From the NCBI GenBank assembly GCA_963791145.1, contig CAWBRT010000004.1:1-64000 (forward strand): a stretch of 64,000 nucleotides of DNA, given 5' to 3'. Both the position numbers and the translations under genes were made by a program. The notes under the pieces were generated by a model, which had not been told where the DNA came from, made no database searches, and was given only the letters and a program-made list of their open reading frames with translations. The number at the start of each line of letters is the position of its first letter. Positions within the stretch are counted from its first letter, which is position 1. Of this stretch, positions 24,780 through 32,876 are shown one piece after another. Source of the stretch: CAWBRT01 sp963791145. Lineage in GTDB: Bacteria; Acidobacteriota; Terriglobia; Terriglobales; Acidobacteriaceae.

Positions 24780-25438
24780 CTATTGATTAAGCCCGCGTTC
24801 GTTATAGGTCGCAAGTTGCAGCTCGAAAACAGCTTTGCGAATCCGACGCAGGTAGATTTCTCTGTTGTCCATAAATTCAAGGCCTACAGCATAGTTCGTC
24901 TTCTCAGCGCGGCACCGGCGGACCACTCCGTTTATGTAGACCATTTGCCCATGAAAATACATCTCCAAGACGATAAGTTCACCGAGGGCAGGCCTATCGC
25001 GCGCGATCAGACAAGCACCCGATTTGGATAAATCTCGCAAAATGGCCGTTCGCCAAAGCTGACTATCCAGTTGGGAGTATCGTATTTCCACATCACCCAT
25101 GAGTACGCGAACGGAAGCGCGGCGCTGAATCTTTTCACCTGCGGTAAGAGGTCTGAGCACGATTCTTGGGGGGCATGGGAGAGAATAGCAGTGATAACGG
25201 CTCTGCAAATTGTGACCCCGGAGCTGCCCGGCTTCTGCAAGAGGGCTTTTGTGCCGACCTTGCAGCTCGATAAAAAGCTACCCGTCGAGTCTGTGATCAT
25301 CAGTACAACCTTGTCATTTCGAAGCTCGTTGATCACTGCGGTGTGCAAGTTTCCTGCATCGTCCTTTATGGACGCAAAGTCTCCCCCAGCTTTGGTACGA
25401 ATTGCAACACGGTCATTGATCTTAACTTGGCTCAGCAC
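24780..25438 (-). pseudogene. PilZ-domain (c-di-GMP binding) protein, one frameshift
   Basis: ATG 25438 opens MLSQVKINDRVAIRTKAGGD and an N-terminal beta-barrel domain reminiscent of YcgR-type flagellar brakes, up to AVITAILSHAPQ. There the frame breaks (about 25165). The other frame carries the PilZ domain with its ligand motifs, RRASVRV and DLSKSGACLI, and ends at 24780. Together the parts would make a protein of about 218 residues. PilZ proteins bind cyclic di-GMP and adjust motility or surface polymers. The break may be decay or sequence error. Confidence 0.78.
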
Positions 25439-25515
25439 TTGCTTGCGCCTTTTCTTTATCTCAGCAGTAACGGGAAGTATGACCTTTCTGCCAAAGAGTA
25501 TTATCGGCAGCTGAC

Positions 25516-25683
25516 ATGGTTTCCATCACTCGGAGCGATTATTTTGGATACGAGCAGGAGGAAGCGCGAAAGATCCCGGGTGATGATCGCATACTCGCGG
25601 CCCAAGCCATCGTGGAGGGCATTACGCTGCTTACGAATGACCGTAAGCTTCGCGATTACCCAGGCCCAATACGGAAGGGGTGA
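25516..25683 (+). pseudogene. C-terminal fragment of a PIN-domain toxin
   Basis: A 55-codon frame from ATG 25516 whose second half, DDRILAAQAIVEGITLLTND then RKLRDYPGPIRKG, is the C-terminal part of a VapC-type PIN domain (DxRILAxA ... LLTxDxxL). The first acidic residue and most of the fold are absent. It stands next to a dispersed tail repeat, as the complete TA operons do. Confidence 0.65.
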
Positions 25684-25721
25684 TCGAATCTCAGGACCCC
25701 GGACACTCGGGTTTCATTTTA

Positions 25722-25975
25722 TTCTAGCGAGAGGAAGCCGCCCAAAGCTGGGCGGCTTTTCCATTTGCGGTATTCCTCTTCCTGGGAGGCTGCTGAACCA
25801 CAGGTAAACCGCTGGACCTCAGACGTTGATGGGTTCAGCTGGGCCTGCACTGCGGAGGTACGCTGGCCCAGCGAGGAAACTGTCGGTCCTATTGCTCGAA
25901 TTGCGACTCGGGCGGTTAGCGGCGGCACCAGTTCACCTTGGCGTCGAGGCCGCAGGCGCTTGAGCTGACCATGGC
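25722..25975 (-). pseudogene. Inverted RRNAQ-family tail and downstream repeat with terminator
   Basis: On the minus strand LKRLRPRRQGELVPPLTARV is a decayed family C terminus, followed by the ~200-bp repeat shared with 8278-8505 (for example gctgggcctgcactg and tggcccagcgaggaaactgt). It ends in the AAGCCGCC/GGCGGCTT hairpin (25735-25758) with TTTT on the plus strand. On the plus strand the hairpin can terminate transcription of the PIN fragment. Confidence 0.7.
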
Positions 25976-26220
25976 GCCACACAGACGCAGAAGGTGGCTT
26001 TCACACGGAGGGTTCGGTCCCCAGCCTCGGGGCTGGCCATGTCTGGACGAGCTACTAGAGCGCGATGCTCAGGACTGCGCTGCAGCACTAAGCATGTCCT
26101 TCTGAACCAACTCCGGACTGCGGTGGAGGTTGAACACCTCTTCGCCCGATCACGACGAAGCTGCTGAAGAATCGTCCATACTGGCCATCAAATTCTTCTT
26201 GCGTACTTACTTCGAAGGAG

Positions 26221-26238
26221 TGTACCTTATACGGTACA
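26221..26238 (+). promoter_or_regulatory. Palindromic operator of HigBA
   Basis: TGTACC-6-GGTACA, a perfect 6-bp inverted repeat whose centre is a TTATAC -10-like box, 2 bp before the GTG start of the toxin gene. Again the transcript would have almost no leader. Confidence 0.5.
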
Positions 26239-26240
26239 TT

Positions 26241-26639
26241 GTGAAAACGAAGCGTCCAATTGCGGTACTCGGCAGTCGTGACGCTCCGCAGAAGCGGATC
26301 AGTGCCATCTTCTATCGAGCGGAGTCCGGAGGCGAGCCCGTTCGCGATTGGCTCAGGAGTCTTCGCAAGGAAGAGCGGAAATTGATAGGCAAGGACATTA
26401 TGACTGTCGAGTTTGGGTGGCCCGTCGGGATGCCTGTGTCGCGGCCGCTTGGGCAAGGATTGCACGAAGTCAGAACGAATTTGCCGGGAAACAGGACTGC
26501 GCGAGTGTTGTTCTACATCGACCGACTCAACCGGATGGTGTTGCTCCACGGGTTTATCAAGAAGACGGCGGTAACGCCAGCGGACGATCTGAAGCTGGCA
26601 CGCAGCAACAAAGCGAAACACCAGCGAGGACTGAAATGA
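26241..26639 (+). CDS. higB: HigB-like (phage Gp49-like/RelE) toxin
   Basis: 132 residues from GTG 26241. Residues AIFYRAESGGEPVRDWLRSL, GWPVGMPVSRPLGQGLHEVR, then ARVLFYIDRLNRMVLLHGFI and KKTAVTPADDL are the complete HigB/Gp49 pattern. About 20 N-terminal residues before ISAIFYR are not typical, so the real start could be further in. HigB enzymes cut mRNA on the ribosome. Toxin-first gene order with HigA behind is characteristic of hig operons. The stop overlaps the HigA start. Confidence 0.88.
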   Translation: MKTKRPIAVLGSRDAPQKRISAIFYRAESGGEPVRDWLRSLRKEERKLIGKDIMTVEFGWPVGMPVSRPLGQGLHEVRTNLPGNRTARVLFYIDRLNRMVLLHGFIKKTAVTPADDLKLARSNKAKHQRGLK

Positions 26640-27043
26640 GCAGCACCAAGAGATTCGATCACAGTGGATCAGCGTTCGATAGCTTTCTCGAAGAAGAGGG
26701 TGTTCTTGCGGAGACTGAGGCCGTCGCGCTGAAGAGAGTGATCGCCTGGCAGATCGAGCAGGTAATGGCAGCCAAGAGAATCACCAAGAACGTCATGGCT
26801 AAGCGCCTCTTCACAAGCCGAACGCAGATTGATCGACTGCTCAACCCCTCTCACGTAGGCGTGAGCATCGAGACCATAGCGCGCGCAGCGAAGGCTGTCG
26901 GGAAACGAGTAATATTCCAGATTGTAGATGCAGAGATTGTTCACCACCGGTTCAAGGAGACCAAGAGTGGTGCAAAACTGACGCGCGGAAAGTCTGTAAG
27001 ACCTGCGAAAACTCAGCGCAAGAATGTTGCCCGAGCCGGTTAG
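26636..27043 (+). CDS. higA: HigA-like XRE antitoxin
   Basis: 135 residues. The central helix-turn-helix is ITKNVMAKRLFTSRTQIDRL followed by LNPSHVGVSIETIARAAKAV. The N terminus FDSFLEEEGVLAETEAVALK is characteristic of this antitoxin group. The C-terminal 35 residues are Lys/Arg-rich and longer than usual. It should neutralise HigB and bind the operator at 26221-26238. Confidence 0.88.
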   Translation: MSSTKRFDHSGSAFDSFLEEEGVLAETEAVALKRVIAWQIEQVMAAKRITKNVMAKRLFTSRTQIDRLLNPSHVGVSIETIARAAKAVGKRVIFQIVDAEIVHHRFKETKSGAKLTRGKSVRPAKTQRKNVARAG

Positions 27044-27110
27044 CGGTTCTCGGCGCGACACGACTACAGATGGCTATCGACGCCAGCTTACCGAGCCAAC
27101 AGAGCGGTGC

Positions 27111-27212
27111 GGAAAGGCACGCGCGGCTAAGCTTACACCTGAGCAGCGAAGTGAGAGCGCAAGGAAGGCAGCAATGGCCCGTTGGGAAGCTAAGCGTCGA
27201 GACAGGCAATAG
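27111..27212 (+). pseudogene. Fragment of the small GGKAR ... ARW family
   Basis: GKARAAKLTPEQRSESARKA followed by AMARWEAKRRDRQ and a stop is the C-terminal part of the family represented by the gene at 8034. The N terminus is lost in unrelated sequence. Located directly after higA. Confidence 0.5.
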
Positions 27213-27965
27213 CTGTATTTTTGTGCAGGTGCGATGGAGCCGCCCATGTCTGGGAGGCTCTTTCCATTTATGGCCGCTTTTTCCCAGCAGGCCCTACGGA
27301 ACGATCGCCCAATAGATATTCATCTGGGCCAGTGCTTTGATGGCATGCCGATCTCGCTGCCAAAGAGCGACCTATTGGCGCCTACGCTGCAAGCGCTCAA
27401 GCCGGCTACGTCCTGTTCTTATTTAGAAAACCAAAACCACCTCGGCTACACCGTGCCGGCGCGACAAACCGAGATAGTGCGAAGCGCCGTGCTGCCGGGG
27501 CGGGCGTTCGAGCTGACCCACAGCCGGTACAGCTGACGACACGAAACGACCTTCATGCCACAGCATCAGGTCTGTAGCCTCCCAGCCGGGTAAACGCGCC
27601 TAGGCAATTTGCAAGGCGGAAGCGGTGCGGGGATTGTAATCTCCTTATCCCAAGTGAAATCTGTTTTCCACAGCCTTCTATATTGACAAGCAATGTTACG
27701 CTTGTACCAGCTACGTGCTCCTTTTCGCCTGCGGCGACGCCCATCGTCCCGTTAAAGTGGAGGTCGCGAAGAGGTCACTGGTTCCTGGCGGCTCGGGGAG
27801 CCACCCGGGAAACAAAGGCTGAAGTTCCGTCCCCGGTGCGGATGAAGTCGACCGGTGAAATGCTCCCCCCATCCGATCTCGGTTGGTCTACACCAGTAGA
27901 CTGCGCAAAATCCGAAAAACCTTAATTTAGCGTCCTGCTCGCAACCGCTGCGCAGCAGGTGAGCG
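27213..27965. other. Stretch without a recognised gene
   Basis: Frames of up to ~100 codons exist on both strands but none shows a familiar domain, good ribosome site or consistent codon bias. Probably decayed accessory DNA. The promoter of the gene at 28114 may lie at its right end, but I see no convincing -35/-10 pair. Confidence 0.4.
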
Positions 27966-27971
27966 CATTTC

Positions 27972-28117
27972 TCTGCCTAAAAAGGCAGAAGGGAGAAAAT
28001 ATGGACCCGCATGATGAATACCTGAGCTGAATGCTGACGCACAACCCAAGAACCCCGAGCAAAACGGGTCCTCAAATGGAGCAAACGGGAGCAAACCGAA
28101 GCGGCGACATACGATGA
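27972..28117 (+). promoter_or_regulatory. Leader with hairpin and two chained mini-ORFs before the gene at 28114
   Basis: Perfect hairpin TCTGCCT-AAAA-AGGCAGA (27972-27989) is followed by agggaga and a nine-codon ORF MDPHDEYLS (28001-28030). Next comes a 28-codon ORF (28031-28117, MLTHNPRTPSKTG...) that starts directly after the first stop, with its own stop overlapping ATG 28114 (ATGA). The chain suggests coupled translation into the main gene. The principle resembles the other leaders but the sequence does not. Confidence 0.5.
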
Positions 28118-28890
28118 CCGAAAAGCGGCTCAAGGCAAACCGCGAGAATGCGAAATGTTCGACAGGGCCACGCACTCCAGAAGGGAAGAGGGCCGCGTGT
28201 TTCAACGCCGTCAAGGATGGCATCCTCGCAAAAGATGTTATCGGTTCGGGCCGAATCGTGGGCGAATCTTTGGAGGGAAATGTGGCCTTTGTTTCCGAGC
28301 TGGTTGAAGATTGCGAGCCGGTCGGGAAATTCGAGCGAGCATTAGCCGTGGATATTGCGGGCTACTTCATTTGTAAGCAGCGCGCTGATCGGGCTGAGCA
28401 GGCCGCAATCGAAATTGCACAGCGCGAGTCTGACTCAATGGAAACCATAGAATCATTGCAACGTAGTGCACTAGCGGCGAAGTTTCCAAAATCGTTGTCG
28501 GCCAGGGGGGATGTCCTTCGCTCACTAGTTGCGGTTCAGTACCTCATTAATCGTTGCGCAGAGGCCTTGCAGCAATTGGAATCGGGCCAGATTAACAAAC
28601 ATACATTGGGCGAACTGGACCGGTTCTTGGGGACTGATTTCGTCGATAGGATTGCGACACCTTCAGAGTTGCCCGGACTCTTCGCGGAGCTCAAGTCCGC
28701 ATTGGAACAATCGGCGGCGGGGCTTCAAAAGAAGCGAGCCTTGCTCAAGTTGAGTAAGAGCCTACCTGAAGCTCTTGATCGCATCATCAGATACAAATCG
28801 ATGGTCCATCGTCACCTAATGCAGACCATGCAACAGCTAGCCACACTACAACAATGCCGGCGGCAGCGGAAGGAGGAGCAAAATGACTGA
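28114..28890 (+). CDS. Divergent RRNAQ/STGPRT-family protein
   Basis: 258 residues. N-terminal signature MTEKRLKANRENAKCSTGPR followed by TPEGKRAACFNAVKDGILAK is a diverged form of that in the gene at 8678 (RRNAQKATGPKT...GKAR...HGLLAKE). The middle is helical; the C terminus RYKSMVHRHLMQTMQQLATL with an Arg-rich end parallels the AMDQLERLQRRR end of the other type. No enzymatic motif or membrane segment is seen. It overlaps the next gene by eight bases. Function unknown; see the finding on this family. Confidence 0.75.
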   Translation: MTEKRLKANRENAKCSTGPRTPEGKRAACFNAVKDGILAKDVIGSGRIVGESLEGNVAFVSELVEDCEPVGKFERALAVDIAGYFICKQRADRAEQAAIEIAQRESDSMETIESLQRSALAAKFPKSLSARGDVLRSLVAVQYLINRCAEALQQLESGQINKHTLGELDRFLGTDFVDRIATPSELPGLFAELKSALEQSAAGLQKKRALLKLSKSLPEALDRIIRYKSMVHRHLMQTMQQLATLQQCRRQRKEEQND

Positions 28891-29581
28891 CTCGCAAAAG
28901 GAAGTTAATGCAGATGAATTGGCGGTGCTTGAATGGCTTACGGATCATCTCCTAGCTAGTTTTGACCTTGAGGCCGAGATCGAGTATTTGAAGGTCAAGC
29001 ACGAGCTTCAATCGTACTCGCAAATGCCAAAATCACAACGGCCACAGCCGAGGTCAGCGGGCCAAGAATTTTCTGGGATCGATAGCAAACCAAAATATGA
29101 TGGCATTCAGCGGTTCGAAATGACTGGCGAGGAGTGGCAGGCGTTAGCTGAAAGAGTACGAAAGAAGTGGGAGAAAAAACGAGATGAGGAGTTAGCCAAG
29201 AAAGCCAAGCAGGTGGAGCAGCAAGAAAATTCGTATACCACGGCTTCGGTTCCGGTGCCTACACTGCCTCCCGGACACGTAACCTGGGCGGAAGGACCTG
29301 TTCCCCCGCGGAGAGACGGACCACCGGATACTAATAATTCGGCCATTCAGAAGCCAGCTTCTACACCACCTGCTTCGGAACCGAACACAACCAAGTCGTC
29401 GTTGCAACCAGCTACTCCCGAGTCGACTGGAAGGAGTGCTCCGGCGAGCCCCGAACTTCGGCCGCGAAACCCCCTCTTCGACGGACCAATTCGGTGGCGC
29501 CATTCGGATGAAACGCGCCGCGAACGCCTTTATGAGCGAGCACCGAATGGCGAAATTCGTGAACTTGATCCCCAGAATTAA
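28883..29581 (+). CDS. Unknown protein coupled to the RRNAQ-family gene
   Basis: 232 residues starting at ATG 28883 inside the preceding gene. Three parts are visible: an acidic helical N terminus (NADELAVLEWLTDHLLASFD), a charged coiled segment (WQALAERVRKKWEKKRDEEL) and a long Pro/Ser/Thr-rich low-complexity region (residues ~120-200) before a basic C terminus. I recognise no domain. The eight-base overlap and shared terminator (29607-29627) mean the two genes form one operon, so the products may act together. Confidence 0.65.
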   Translation: MTDSQKEVNADELAVLEWLTDHLLASFDLEAEIEYLKVKHELQSYSQMPKSQRPQPRSAGQEFSGIDSKPKYDGIQRFEMTGEEWQALAERVRKKWEKKRDEELAKKAKQVEQQENSYTTASVPVPTLPPGHVTWAEGPVPPRRDGPPDTNNSAIQKPASTPPASEPNTTKSSLQPATPESTGRSAPASPELRPRNPLFDGPIRWRHSDETRRERLYERAPNGEIRELDPQN

Positions 29582-29606
29582 GCTTGATTGATTTCGTACA
29601 GAGGGA

Positions 29607-29630
29607 GCCGAAAAAGGATTTTTCGGCCCC
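29607..29630 (+). terminator. Rho-independent-type hairpin after the two-gene operon
   Basis: GCCGAAAAA-GGA-TTTTTCGGC, perfect 9-bp stem, 25 bp after the stop. The T-run is inside the stem, so it may work on either strand. Confidence 0.65.
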
Positions 29631-29792
29631 TCCTATTCCTGACACATACGAGCACAGGCCGCAAATGGGAAGCTGCGGCCGTGTTCGAGGCTACCCGTGA
29701 TCCGGTTGCGAGTGCCGTTTTGATGGCGGCTATCGCCAGAAAACCAAGAGGAGTACAACAGTCCAAAGAGGCAAAGCGACCCACCAGCTTTG

Positions 29793-29825
29793 GGCGCGGG
29801 GCTGGCCAGCAGCATCTGTCCACAA
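29793..29825 (+). repeat. Tail end fragment, copy E
   Basis: gcgcggggctggccagcagc with GCTGGCCAGC at 29801-29810, continuing for ~12 bases in common with copy C (agcatctgtcc). No family coding sequence is left. The minus-strand Phd/PIN operon ends about 100 bp away. Confidence 0.55.
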
Positions 29826-29929
29826 CCAGGAAAGCGAGAGAGAGGAGCTGTAAGACTGCTGCGAGGAGAAGAGCGTAGCCACGTGCTAGCCTCTTTGGGA
29901 GTCCACCGCAGTCGGTCGCGGAAAGTGGC

Positions 29930-30319
29930 CTACCAGATGGTGTCCACGACCTTTGCTGCCCGAATACACTCGTCGGCCGTGACCAATGGGCACCCTTCGA
30001 TGATGGCGGTAGAACCGATCAAACGGTCGGCGGGGTCTTTCGGATAGTTTGCCGGGAGCCGTACAGCCAGGGCGGCAATTTCGGGGGTCAAGGGGCGGAG
30101 AATGACCCTTGAAACGGTTTCGCGGACAAACGACTCCACCGTGCCGGCAACATGGATGCGCCCATGCTGCGCGAGCCAGGCCAGCTCCCATAGTGTGATC
30201 GTCGCTACGGCGAGAGCGCTGCTCTGGCGTGCCTTGCGGATTGCTTCCCGGGCCTTCCTGGAGAGCCGTTTCGGCTCGGCAGCCATCCAGATGAGGGTGT
30301 GAGTGTCGAGCAGGATCAT
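29930..30319 (-). CDS. vapC: PIN-domain ribonuclease toxin (VapC)
   Basis: 129 residues from ATG 30319 (MILLDTHTLIWMAAEPKRLS). The PIN acidic set is complete: LDTHTLIW (Asp), TLWELAWL (Glu), DPADRLIGSTAI (Asp) and LVTADECIR (Asp). The start overlaps the antitoxin stop by four bases. It is the working counterpart of the broken Phd/PIN module at 416-1041 and belongs to the same toxin subgroup (LLDTH ... DPAD). Confidence 0.92.
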   Translation of the reverse strand: MILLDTHTLIWMAAEPKRLSRKAREAIRKARQSSALAVATITLWELAWLAQHGRIHVAGTVESFVRETVSRVILRPLTPEIAALAVRLPANYPKDPADRLIGSTAIIEGCPLVTADECIRAAKVVDTIW

Positions 30320-30546
30320 TTGTTCTCCCAATCTTCCAGCGGCGTGACGGGCGCGACGATGTCACCGAGAATCGTCACTTTTCCAGCCATATAGCCAAAA
30401 ACCTCATCCCCGGTCGATTCGGCCGGGACGAGCTTTGCCACCGGCTTGCCGTGCTTTGTAATCAGCACCGGCTCGCCGCTCTGCTGCACCTGGTTCATGA
30501 TGGCAAGGCATTGAGATTTGAAGTGACCTGCGGGTATTTCCTTCAT
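30316..30546 (-). CDS. Phd/YefM-type antitoxin
   Basis: 76 residues: MKEIPAGHFKSQCLAIMNQV, then EPVLITKHGKPVAKLVPAES, and a C-terminal GDIVAPVTPLEDWENK that would wrap the toxin. It shows what the frameshifted antitoxin at 416 should look like (GDIVSP... DWE). ATG 30546. A 20-bp near-perfect palindrome lies 28-47 bp upstream. Confidence 0.9.
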   Translation of the reverse strand: MKEIPAGHFKSQCLAIMNQVQQSGEPVLITKHGKPVAKLVPAESTGDEVFGYMAGKVTILGDIVAPVTPLEDWENK

Positions 30547-30573
30547 AAGTGGCGTACCTCAGGATAATGGCCA

Positions 30574-30593
30574 TGGTCATAATATTATGGCCA
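30574..30593 (-). promoter_or_regulatory. Operator palindrome of the Phd/PIN operon
   Basis: TGGTCATAAT/ATTATGGCCA, one mismatch over 20 bp, surrounded by further GGCCAT repeats. It overlaps plausible -10 sequences for the minus-strand operon. Phd antitoxins bind such sites. Confidence 0.6.
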
Positions 30594-31097
30594 TAGCCAT
30601 AAAGCAAGCATTTAACGCGTCAGGCTGCTAAGTCACCGCAGGGACGTCTGCGCGAAGACGTCGGATAGTTCTTCTCCGGAGATTGGAGGCTGGGAAGACC
30701 GGTCTGCGGGATTCTGCGGATTCCTACTTGTGGCCGAGTCGCTCATTGATCGGGCTGTTTGATACGGTCGGCGATGGCTGTGGGCAGCAGTTCGTTGATT
30801 CAACCTCGCAGCCATTATCGCGTGGCATTCAGCTTCTTGGCCACGAATCACCTTCAGTTTCAGTGATAATCCACGATTTCTACTTCGTAGGTGTCGCTCG
30901 CCCGACATTCAAAACAGATCTGCCATTGGTCATTGATGCGAACGCTGTGCTGTCCTTCCCGGTTGCCGTGCAGTTTCTCCAATAGCCCAATAAGCAGGGA
31001 AACCGCCACCGCAAAAGTAGTGGGTTATTCCCCAGCCCAGCACTCAATGCCTTCTTCAACGGAATGAATAACCCGGAAAGCTCTCCGTAGCGTTCAT
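30594..31097. other. Intergenic stretch with a dispersed repeat
   Basis: No gene recognised. Bases 30739-30827 combine two repeat halves found separately at 6091-6139 and 11042-11083 (for example cattatcgcgtggca). The rest is featureless to me. Confidence 0.5.
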
Positions 31098-31127
31098 AAA
31101 AGGAAAAGGCCAGCATTGCCGCTGGCC
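31098..31127 (-). terminator. Terminator of the HU gene
   Basis: On the minus strand GGCCAGC-GGCAAT-GCTGGCC is followed by TTTTCCTTTT. Position 27 bp after the HU stop and the T-run make it a good rho-independent terminator. Confidence 0.8.
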
Positions 31128-31153
31128 TCCATCCCGGGAAAGAAGAATCCTGC

Positions 31154-31450
31154 CTACTTCTTCGGCGGCACGATTGCCTCCTTCGTCGCCTTCGCCAAAT
31201 AGAATTTCGCCACCGTCTTCGCCTTAATCTTAATCGGCTCGCCGGTCCGGGGGTTACGACCCATCCGGGCTTTCCGCTGTACCTTCTTCAACCGCCCTAG
31301 GCCGGGAAGAACGAATACCCCGGTCTTCTTAGCCTGTGCTACCGCCAGTTCCGCCAGATAATTCAAAAAAGCCGCAGACTGCTTGTTGGTGATTTCGTTT
31401 TTCTCGGCCAGAAACCGAATCAACTGGGTCTTGGTCATTGTTGCTGCCAT
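31154..31450 (-). CDS. HU/IHF-family nucleoid protein
   Basis: 98 residues. N-terminal helices MTKTQLIRFLAEKNEITNKQ and the DNA-inserting beta arm MGRNPRTGEPIKIKAKTVAK with the conserved NPRTGEP (the Pro that kinks DNA) are clear. The usual ending SKALKDAVN is replaced by LAKATKEAIVPPKK. It bends and compacts DNA as a dimer. A very good ribosome site (aaggagg) precedes ATG 31450. Only 30 bp separate it from the exported protein gene upstream, so they may be co-transcribed. Confidence 0.9.
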   Translation of the reverse strand: MAATMTKTQLIRFLAEKNEITNKQSAAFLNYLAELAVAQAKKTGVFVLPGLGRLKKVQRKARMGRNPRTGEPIKIKAKTVAKFYLAKATKEAIVPPKK

Positions 31451-31480
31451 TCAGGTGTCCTCCTTGTAGATCAAGCGAGA

Positions 31481-31735
31481 CTATTGTTTATTGAGCTTGT
31501 TTTTCCGTTCCTGCAGAGCCTGACGCTCTTTTTGCGCCTGTGCGGCTTGCGCGGAGTTTAGCTGTTTACCGCCGTACTGGGCATTGTGCCGGGCCACATC
31601 GTTCTTGAGTTGCTGCTGTTGCGCTTGTTTCGCGGCTTTCTGCTGCGTGTTATTCTTATCTTCAGCCAGCAGCATGGAAGCGCCTAGGAACAGAACGATC
31701 AGCAGCAGGAATGATGTGGCCTTCCCTCTGGTCAT
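31481..31735 (-). CDS. Small exported Gln/Lys-rich protein
   Basis: 84 residues: signal peptide (SFLLLIVLFLGASMLLAED) followed by a mature part of ~58 residues that is almost only Gln, Lys, Ala and Asn (AKQAQQQQLKNDVARHNAQY, QALQERKNKLNK), predicted helical or coiled-coil. No domain is recognised. Located just upstream of HU on the same strand. Confidence 0.65.
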   Translation of the reverse strand: MTRGKATSFLLLIVLFLGASMLLAEDKNNTQQKAAKQAQQQQLKNDVARHNAQYGGKQLNSAQAAQAQKERQALQERKNKLNKQ

Positions 31736-32876
31736 CTCCCCTCCTTCGTGAGGCGCTTTTGTGTAAACCGGCTAGGGGCCGCTTGCTTTAAAGTTTCACA
31801 AGTGCCACAACTCCGCAAGTGTATTTCTCGGCAGCCCTTTCCGACATGGGACCGAGTCGAAACCAGAAGGCGGGGGAGTGATTCCGAATCTATAGCTGTT
31901 TCCCACTCTTCTTCTCAAGACGGGCACTGAGCGGCGAAAGACCTTTCGTTGAAATCTGGTGGCACTGGCTTGAGGGAACTGTGAATCAGAAACTGCCACA
32001 AAAGCCCTGTGTGCGCTTGATGTTTTAACCTCCAAGCGACGGGATGGGCACCCCATCTGCCTACGATGTAGGGTTCGGCTAACCGAAGACGCCGACTACC
32101 TCGCACAAGCCGGGCAACGCTTTCGGTAGGGCGTGAATCGATCTCGAAGATACCTACTACGCAGCGTTGCGGCTCTTGAACGGGAGCATGTCAGACCTTC
32201 GAGGTCGGACCGATCTCGGGGCTCGGCGAGTTTGAAACTAAGCCGATTCAGGCTGTATCTGCGAAGCACACGATCGCAGACCATCTCGATTGAGCTGCCT
32301 GGTCTTCAGGTGACCTTTGCCGGGGGCGAACGAATCCATACGGAGAATAGCTACAAGTACACCCCATGCCATGGTCTGCTCTCTCCTGCAGGACGGAGGA
32401 TTTGACTGGAACATACCTGTGGACGGACTGGCGGAAAGGGCGGCACAGTCGGGGTCGTGACGATGAACCGTCCTGTATTTCATGAATGCGTCCGCCAGAA
32501 GGGCAGCGTGAGGGTAATACACGAATACGAACTCGAAAGGCACACACAACGAACAAAGGAGAAGGAACATGAAGATCTTGATGGTGCTACGGCGGATTCT
32601 GGAGAGCATCAGAAGCGATTAATGCCTTCGAGCCAATGCTGGCAATTGAGAACAGCGCTCCAGCGGCTTTCGAATGGATAGTCCTCTGTGGGCCCAGGAA
32701 CCCCAGGCAGTACAGGAGGAGGGACTGCTTGCAGTAAGTGGTCGTGCTGCACAAAGATTCGAGACTACGCCAGAGCAGGCGGGAGGTTCTGTTAATTAAT
32801 GCAACCATTCTTTTGCAATTGCTATCGACAGAGTCAACACTTTGGCAAAATCTAGCATTAGTCAGGAGACCAAAGC
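31736..32876. other. Long stretch without a recognised gene
   Basis: About 1.1 kb. Frames up to ~120 codons occur on both strands but overlap one another and show no known domain. One micro-ORF with a strong ribosome site stands at 32569. No terminator or promoter of clear quality is seen. Confidence 0.45.
32569..32622 (+). CDS. Possible 17-residue micro-protein
   Basis: ATG 32569 is preceded by aaggagaagg at good spacing. The peptide MKILMVLRRILESIRSD is an amphipathic, basic helix. Supported only by the ribosome site and composition; chance is a real alternative. Confidence 0.25.
   Translation: MKILMVLRRILESIRSD

Noticed and set aside
25990..26040. tRNA-like sequence (ggttcggtcccc)
   Set aside because: A T-loop-like word is present but no acceptor or anticodon stem can be drawn around it.
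27213..27540. Plus-strand frames after higA as a third TA component
   Set aside because: No antitoxin or chaperone (SecB-like) features; treated as non-coding.
5186..30827. CRISPR array from the repeated elements
   Set aside because: Repeats are long, few, irregularly spaced, parts of coding tails, and no cas gene was found.
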